Below, in pieces: positions 12,701-21,351 of a DNA stretch of 64,000 nt. The notes below the pieces were generated by a model. That model was not told where the DNA came from and searched no databases. It was given only the letters and a program-made list of their open reading frames with translations. Position 1 is the stretch's first letter. Each line of letters begins with the position of its first letter. The position numbers and the translations under genes are program-made. The stretch spans positions 32,092,950-32,156,949 of the forward strand of contig OX439047.1 of assembly GCA_949317995.1 (NCBI GenBank), in the 5' to 3' direction. This DNA is from Acholoe squamosa. Its lineage: Eukaryota; Annelida; Polychaeta; Phyllodocida; Polynoidae.

Positions 12701-15700
12701 CCTCAGTGGCCGTTGCGGTGGCCGTAACCGCGGGAGTATCCGCCACACTGGGTGCCGCTGACGCCTGCGGCGTAGCCTGAGTCGGGGCAGTAACGCTGGG
12801 AGCAGAGGTGACTGCTGTAGTAGGCACACCCCACATTGTCAGAAGGTCAGTCAGCCTCCTCGCCATGTCCTCCTTACTGGTTCCCTCGGCGACATACGCC
12901 GAGCTCAGGGACATCAGTAGTTCCTTGCTGACGGGCGTGCCGGCCGTGCTAGTTGCCGGACCCCAGCTGACTAGGGTGGGCGCGGGCAGCGTAGCAGGAG
13001 TCGGTGGTGCCACTCGGGTAGGCCCAGCAGGGGGAGGAGTCGTAGTAGGCTGTGACGCGGGTTCCAACACCGTCTCCCCCTGGGGGGCCTGGGGGGGGGC
13101 TACAGGGGGAGGAGTCGTAGTAGGCTGTAAAGCGGGTTCCAACACCGTCTCCCCCTGGGGGGCTCCCGTCTTCTTGGGCGCGGCAGCAGCAGGTGTAGCC
13201 AGCTTTTGCAGGGGGAACGACCCAGGGGGAGGAGTCGTAGTGAGCTGTGAAGCGGGTTCCAACACCGTCTCCCCCTGGGTGGCCGTCTCAGATGGAGGAG
13301 CTGGGGTGCCGATCGTCCTCTCTCTCTTCCGGCCCCGTGGCGAGCCGGAGTCAAGTCGGCGGCGTGTCCTCTCTAGGGTCGAGCTGCTAGAGCTCCTCGG
13401 GGAGGAGCGGGTAGGCCGGGCAGAGCTCGCCGAGGTGCTTCTAGGGGAACGATCCTGGCTCCTCTTCCGCTTCGACCCCTTCTTAGCGTCGGGGAGTAGT
13501 TTGGCGGGCGTCAAGACGGGTGATACGGCGGACCCCAAACTAATGGAAGGGCTGGCGCCGAAATCGCCACTTCTCCCGGGGCGGGGGGGAGCTGGTCTCT
13601 CCTGAGGTGGGAGGGCCTTCTTAGGCGGCACCGGAGACGGAGTTCGTTCCCCCTCGGACGGTTGGCTGGACTCCGGAGAGGAGGGGGCGGAGCCACCGGA
13701 CTCGTCTTCGGGTTCCACGTCGTCGCTTTCGGACGATTCCGAGGGCACTGGTATGGCCACCTTTTTCCGAGGGGAGGGGGAGGACTGGGCGAGTCCGGGC
13801 ACCACCCGAGGTTTGGGCATCCGCTTGCTGTCTCTCACCCAAGGATGATCTGCCCCCCCTTGCTTACGGTGTTTATTGCGGATGTGCCTGATCATATCCT
13901 CTTGGCGGTCGGTGGCGTAAGTGCACCCCGTCTTCCTATATGGACAGAACCATCCCTCTAGCTCTCCCTCGGGGTGCTGCCGGCTTCGGTGCCTGGTCAT
14001 AGCCTGCCTCCGGGAGAAATCGGCTCCGCAGATATCACAGGGAATGCGGGACCCCTTCATGATGCCGTGTGGACACTTGCGGGACCGTGCGGGACTGCGG
14101 GACCTTGCGGGACTGCGGGGACTGCGGGACCTGGCTCTTCCAGGGGCCCCCCTCCGGTCGTCGGCCGACGACCTGCGGTTCCTATACGATTTTTCAGGCG
14201 ACTCTCGCCTCCCTCTCCCTTGTAGACGGGAGCCACCTCTCCCTGAACTCCCCCGAGGTTTAGGAGATGCAGAACTGGAGGATAACGACGAAACTCGGGG
14301 ACTTTTGCGGGTCAGCTGTTCCTTCTTCCTCCCCTCCGCGGTTCCAGACAGTGCGGGACTCCCCTGTTTACCGTTTCTGCGGCCCTGCAGCGGTCCCGCG
14401 GCGGGACCCGGTGACAGCCATCGCTTCTCTGAGGAGTTAGCCACTCGAGGAATCACGTAGGACGCTAATTTCTTAGATTTTCCTGGCATTTTTGGCTCCC
14501 TCCCTAGTCTGTTCCACACTGACATTTCCGGCTGAGCTTCCTCCCGTTCTTTTGTGACGTCAGAGGCGGCGTCCCGCTGCGGGACGCTACGTGATCTGCG
14601 GGACCCCCTTGTAGTCCAGTTTTCCCGCCTCCCGCTCCCGGGAGTGCTGCGGGACCGTTGGTCGCTCTGACAACCAAGGGGGTACCAGCCGCGGGCCCGG
14701 GGGGCACCTCCCCGTGACCAGTCGTTAACCTTTCCCGACGGCATTGTCCGTACCAGGGAAGACAAGGCGAGCCCCTCTACGGCCCCTTTTTCCAGAACCC
14801 GGAAGCCGTCCGGCCTTCTTGCTTTCACCTTCCAGGGGCCGTCCCAATTTATTTTAGACGGTGGTCGTCGACCCCCTTTGGCGGTTGGATGGTAAAAGAC
14901 GGTGTCCCCTCCTTCCCACGGCCCCCCTCCAGGGGGGCCTCCTACCGTTCGAACGAACCCCTCTCCTTCTCTTTCCGGCGAGGGAGTGGCGGTGGCTTCC
15001 TCCGGTGGGGTCCGGGCGGGCAGCGGGTGAACCCCTTCCGGGGGGGGCGGTACCTCCTTCAACGAGTCGCAATGCACTATTTTCGTTTTTCGTCCCATGC
15101 GAATCTCATAGACGGAGCCGGCCAGGTGACGAGTAACTTCCCAGGGACCCGTCCAGAACCGTTGGAGCTTAGGGCTGACCCCTTTCTTCTTTATCGGGTG
15201 TAGATAATAGACGGTAGACCCAACTGCAATTGTTCGCTCCCTGGCGTGAAGATTGTAATTCCTCTCTTGCCGTGCCACTGAGGTACCCAGGTGCCCCAAG
15301 GCCACCTCGTGCGCAGATGCCATAGACCGCCGAAGACGGGCCACATAGCCTTCCGACCCCTCCCCGAGCTCTTCCTCCCCCTCTGGATACAGAACTGTCA
15401 GCGGAACCATAGTCTCCCTTCCCAACATCATCATGTTAGGAGAGACGCCCGTCGAGGAGTGAGAAGAGGCGCGGTAGGCCGCCATCACGAACGGAAGCTG
15501 TAAATCCCAATCGGATTGGTCCCGGGCCACCACGGCGGACAACAGGGCTTCGATGGTACGGTTGCTCCTCTCGACGAGACCATCCGACTTGGGGTTGAAG
15601 GCGCACGTGCGAGTTTGGAGGATGCCTAACAGTCGAATCGTCTCCCGGAACAGTCGGCTTTGAAAGTTCCTTCCCTGATCGGAGTGGAGCGTTGCTGGGG

Positions 15701-18700
15701 GACCAAGACGACAGACGATCGTTTCAACGAAGGCTCGGCCTACTGTGGAGGCTTCTTGGTCTGGGAGAGGGACCGCTTCGGCCCATTTCGTCAAATAGTC
15801 GATCATGACCAGAACGTACTTGTTAGCACGCGGCTCAGGCGTAGTCGGAAAAGGGCCCATAAGATCGACCGCCATACGTTCCATTGGAAGACCAACGGGG
15901 ACATGCCCCATCCGGGTACGGTGTGGTGCATGAGGAGGTTTTCTCTCCAAGCACTCCGGGCAGGTGGCCACCCAGTAGGTCAAGTCACGCCTGAATTCCG
16001 GCCAATACCATCGCTCCGCACACTTCCGAATCGTTCGGGTGCAACCGAAGTGCCCCACGATGCCTGCCCCATGGCAAGACTCCCAGACCTCCCTCCTTCG
16101 CTTCTCAGGGACCACCAGCTGAAAGTGGCGCGTGGTGCCCGGAGCGAACCACCACCGACCTAGGAGACCCTGTCGGATCTCGAGACGTTGAAATTGTGCC
16201 GCCATAGACCGAAGCGGGTATGATTTTCCTCGTAGTTCTTCTACCGTAGGTGGGGTGCCACTCTCCACCCAAGGTATTACCTGAGAAAGTAGGGGATCCT
16301 CCCTCTGATCGGTTCGCCACTCGCCCCGTACCTCTTCCCCCCGGTCAGGGTCAGAAGCACCTTGGCGGGTTATGGCAAAGACGTGACTGGTCGAGACGGT
16401 AGCGTCATCTCCCTCTTCTTCGGAGCGACCGCACTGGCGACAAGGAATGCGCGAGAGGCCGTCAGCGTTGCCGTGGCGACTTCCTGGGCGATGTTCCACC
16501 GAAAAGTCGAACATGTCCATTACCTGTAGCCACCGTGCTATCTGCCCCTCGGGCTCCTTGAATGACATTACCCATTTCAAGGCCGCGTGATCTGTCCGAA
16601 TCAATACGCGACGGCCCAATAAGTAGTGGCGGAATTTTTTTAAGCCGAAGACAACCGCTAGTAATTCCCGCCGGGTCACGCAATAATTGCGTTCAGCCTT
16701 GGTGAGGGTACGACTGCCATAAGACAGGACCACTTCGCGTTTGCTCTGTTCCTGCGACAGTACAGCCCCTAGACCCATGTCGGAGGCATCGGTGTCAAGG
16801 ACTACCTGTCCTTCCTCTTGGGGGTATCCCAGAATAGGCGACTCAGTCAACAACTGCTTTATCCGGTTGAAGGCGGCCTCACAGTTGTGATCCCAGCGAA
16901 AGACTCTGCCCTTGTCCGCCAGGGTGGTTAGTGGTTTTGAGAGAGCAGCAAAGCCAGGGACGAAAGCCCTGTAATAGCCTGCTAAACCGAGGAAGCTGCG
17001 TACTTCCGTGAGTGAAGCAGGGGTAGGCCAGTCGCGCACCGCTTCTATCTTCTTTGGATCCGTGGAGATGCCCTCCCGACTCACAACATGGCCTAAGAAG
17101 GAAACCTCCCGCCTCGCCATCCGGCATTTAGTCGGTTTAACTTTCAGCCCTGCCTTCTGGAGTCGAGTTAGTACTTCCCCCAACCTCGCCAAGTGTTCGG
17201 AAAAGGTCTGGGAGAAGACCACAATGTCATCAAGATACACCAAACAAGAACTCCATTGGAGCCCTCGCATGGCAACCTCCATCAGGCGCTCGAAGGTGCC
17301 GGGGGCATTACAAAGCCCGAAGGGCATAACCGTAAACTGATACAATCCCCGATGGGTGGCAAAAGCCGTCTTTTCCCGGTCCTCTGGAGCCATAGCCACT
17401 TGCCAGTATCCGCTGACCAGATCCATGGTCGAAAACCATTCAGATCCGGCCAGTGTGTCCAGGCTGTCATCGATCCGTGGCAAGGGGTATGCGTCCTTTA
17501 CTGTCGCCTTGTTAAGTCGTCTATAGTCGACACAGAAACGCATCGATCCATCTTTTTTTCGCACAAGGACCACGGGTGACGCCCAGGGGCCCTCGGCAGG
17601 CTCAATAGTCCCCGCTTCGAGCATCTTGTCAACTTCCTCGTCTACCAGGCCTCTACGATGGGGGGCCAGGCGGCGTGGTGGCTGCTTTATTGGCGGATGA
17701 CTATCGGTCCTAATGTGGTGCTCCACGAGGTTAGCCCGGCCGATATCCCCTGGTTCCAGTTGAAAGGCGCCAGCGTGGGAGCGTAGCAACTCCTCTAGTT
17801 GCTCCCGCTCCTTGCCTTCTACCCCACTCACCAGGGACTGCACCATAGGCTCCACCCGAGGATCTTCAGTCGTAACTATCCGACAGTGAGAAGGGCTGTC
17901 TTCTTGCCCCTCTGCGGGGACCTCGCCTACTTCTTCCACCGTGGCCAACTCCATGTCACGATAGACTGTGACAGGGTCTTGACCTGGATTAAATAGTCGC
18001 AATGGAGCCACCTTCTCCCGGGGGTCTATCAGGCCTCTCCCCACCAAGAGTCCTCTTTTGTCCTCTTTCTCTCGTAGGCCCTCCACGAGACCTAGATTGG
18101 CACTGTTCCACGGTCCCACCACATAACCGTCAATGACGGTTTCGGAACCCGGGGCCAGAACTGTAGTCTTCTGGCTGACTATCCGGCAAACTAGAGTCGC
18201 GCTAGGAATGGCCCGCGGGGCAGCCGGGAGAACTAGCCGTTCGCCTGCCATGTCCACCATCATGCGGGCCTCCCTCAGAAAGTTAGACCCTAAAATCACT
18301 TCAGTCGGCATATCAGCTATGTGCAAGACGATGGGCCAGGCTCCCCTGGCCAAAGACAGTGCAGTTTCCCAACGTCCCCGTAGCTGCATAAGTCGGCCCT
18401 CTACAGAATAGACTCGCTCTTGGGAGGGGGGAAGCTCCCTGTCACCCCCATTTTTCTGCCACCAGGCTAGGGACACCAAATTTACTGTAGCACCCGTGTC
18501 CACCAAACACTGGACTGGTCTACCCTCAATGGTTCCCTCAACCAGGAGGCCCGCTCCTCCCATCTCAAGTCGTCCCTTAACCTCTGTAGTTGCCTCTTCT
18601 ATCTGCCTATCTTCGGTCCTGACTTGGGAGTCAGTCAGGACCGAGTCTAGTTTTCCGCCGGCTTCACCTCGGTGGCCTTACGGCCCTGTCCTTCGGCCTC

Positions 18701-21311
18701 CTGGATTCTAGCCTTCCATTCAGGGCAATCGCGCCGGAAGTGCCCCTCTTTGGTGCAATGGAAACAACGGACAGGCGACCTGCTTCGAGTCGACTCCCTT
18801 CTCTTGCCTTCCTGAGGACGTCCCCATTTCTTGAGAGCCGCGTCAGTGCGAGCCAGCGAGGCCTCGGAGCGGGCCTGCCCGTCTTTCATCTCCTTCCGCA
18901 AGGCGGCAAGCTCCTCAGCCATAGTAGTCGATGACGCGCGGGCTGCGGCTGCTCCCCTCTCGGCCCCTCCCGACCGAAGGCACGCTTCCGCGTGTAGGGC
19001 GACCTGGATGGCGCCGGATAAGTCGTCTGGCATAGCCTGATAGATCCATTGACGCAGTCGTTCGTCGGGGAGGCTCTCTATAAAGCGATCACGGCACATG
19101 ATATCCACCGTGGAATCGTCGGCACATGGGTATGCTAAGCGCATATATCTCTGTATCTCCTCAGCGTGTGACTGCAGACAGGTACCCTTGGCTCGCTCCA
19201 ACGAACGTAGTTTAGACTTGTACACGGTGCTCTGATTTGGGGGCTGGAACCGGTTTACCAAGGCCTGCCTCAATCTCAGGTACCCGGCCTCCGTCCCCGT
19301 CTCGATCCCTGATATCAGACGTCGGGCCACTCCCGTCAGGCTAAGGCCTAGGAAAACGCCCGCGTCGGAGTTATTCCACCCATTGGCCCTTCTGCATAAG
19401 TCGAAGTGTGACAGGTATTCTGGTAAATGCCCTGTGCCGTCGAATTTACCAGGCATAAAGATCGGTTTGGACAACCTATCGCGGGGGCCCCACTCCTTCA
19501 AAGCGTCAGTGGACAGGCACCGAGGCGACGACGGGGGAAGGCGAGGTTCACCCACCATTCCTCCTATGTTGCTAGTCGAGCGACTTCCCATCAAGTTAGC
19601 ATCCGCTGCCGGGCCAGATCGTGATGGTGGCCACAACCCATGTTCGGTTGCTGATCTTTTCCATTCTGCCAGAGCAGGCCCCCCTTCCGGTACCAGTTCT
19701 CGGGCAGTCGAGTCAATCAGCGGAGCGGGGTTAGAGGATGAAGGGGGATCCAGTTCACCAGGTGACATTGAGGACATTTGCTCCGTCAAAGACGCTAGCT
19801 CCCTTGCTTTCTCTTCGGCAAGGCGACGACTTCTCGCCTCCTCCTCGGACCGCTCCCGCTCCTTTTCTTCCGCTCGCAGAAGCTGCTGGGCCTGAGCCAG
19901 TCGTTCCCCCTCCCGGATGGCCAACCGGGACTCCTCCCGCCGCCTTTCCTCACTCAGTCGCCATTGTTGCACCCACAAGGCTTGTCGTCTCTCCTCATCC
20001 GGATCCACCCGTACCCCTCCCCAGACGGTGGGGATCGCGATATGTGCCCTCGGGTCAGGTGATGAGGAGACGTGGGGTGCTGGTATTGACCACGGAGAAT
20101 TATTCCCGTGGTCCTCCGGCCAAGCACCCTGACTCACGGTCGATGGTCGGCCGTAGAACCCCGGGGGTGACCCTGTAGGGCGACCCTTGGGCCCCGCTGA
20201 GGGTAGTTGTTTTTTTTCTTCCGTCTCAGGATGGGGTGGGGAGGGACCACCCACCTTCTCCGGCCACCTCCCCATGGGGGGTTGTAGACCAGAATGGGGT
20301 GCCGGTCCCTTCCTCTCCCAAAGTCGACCAACTCCGAGTCCACCCATCGGGGCAAAGTCCCCGACTTTTCCCCGAGGTACCGGACTCCGACCGTTAGACT
20401 GGGGGCCACCCTCCGTCCCGGTCAGAACTTCCCCCGCGGGAGGCTGCTCGGTGCGGGGTTCCAACCCTCGCCCCCCTTGTTCCTTTAGGTTCCACCCGGG
20501 GGAACCCCCCAAGGTATGAGCCACCGCAACACTGGGGGCGAACAAAGTCGACTTGCCCAACGGTTCCTTTTTTTCTGCTCGCTCAGAAGACGGTGGGAGG
20601 ATGTTATTCCCGGTGGTTGGCAGTTCCGATGGTTGAGGTGCCGGTGAACTGCGGGACCACAGGTCTGCGGGACCTTGCGGGACTGCGGGACCTTGCGGGA
20701 CTGCGGGACCTTGCGGGACTGCGGGACCTTGCGGGACTGCGGGACCTTGCGGGACTGCGGGACCCGGAGGTAACCGCAACATAACTTCTTCGTCGATCTG
20801 TACGACCGTCCCCCTCACCCCCGCCATCATCTCCTCCCTCTCTTCTCTTGTAAGGCCATCACTAGACGCACTAGTACTTGCCATTTTCCCGATTTCGTGA
20901 CCAACTATCCGAATCAGTGGGTTCCCTTAGGAGAAAGTAATAAAAATTTCTACCAAGTTACCCGCTGTCACCACTGTAATGAATAGGTTGGACACAAGAC
21001 CCGAGGCGTTTGTAGTAGAGTAAGGGAAAGTGACACCCGTATATTCTCTGTGTAATAAAAGGCGAGTACAAACAGCAGTTGTAATGTGTTATCAATCATC
21101 AAACATTCATCAACGTCGTTCCTAGAGCCAACTTCGCTAGGGAGACTGGATCGGTCCACACCCAGCGACAAGTCGAGGTTGACTAAAGGAGGCGGCCACC
21201 CCGCGGCTCCTTATATAGTCGCCACGGGCGGGGCGCCACCTTGCGGTGCGGGACCGAACCAGTCTGCCCCGCGAAGTCCCGCAGAAGTCGTTGACTCGAA
21301 GCGACTTCGCT

Positions 21312-21351
<40 letters not shown>

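Larger units (their letters stand above)
9435..21314 (-). mobile_element. Ty3/gypsy LTR retrotransposon, apparently full length
   Basis: This 11.9-kb element is transcribed from the minus strand. In its own orientation the order is 5' LTR (21314-20975), a tRNA-primer-like site, gag, pol (protease, reverse transcriptase, RNase H, integrase, long C-terminal extension), ORF3, a purine tract and the 3' LTR (9774-9435). Protease-RT-RNase H-integrase order places it in Ty3/gypsy (Metaviridae). The LTRs appear identical by eye and the ORFs are open, so insertion was recent. It lies antisense to the host Myb gene. It is GC-richer than its surroundings. Confidence 0.95.

Noticed and set aside
12808-13605. 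265-codon plus-strand ORF and many other ORFs opposite pol
   Set aside because: They are antisense shadows of the GC-rich low-complexity pol tail and have no recognisable domain. The minus-strand frame carries all conserved motifs.
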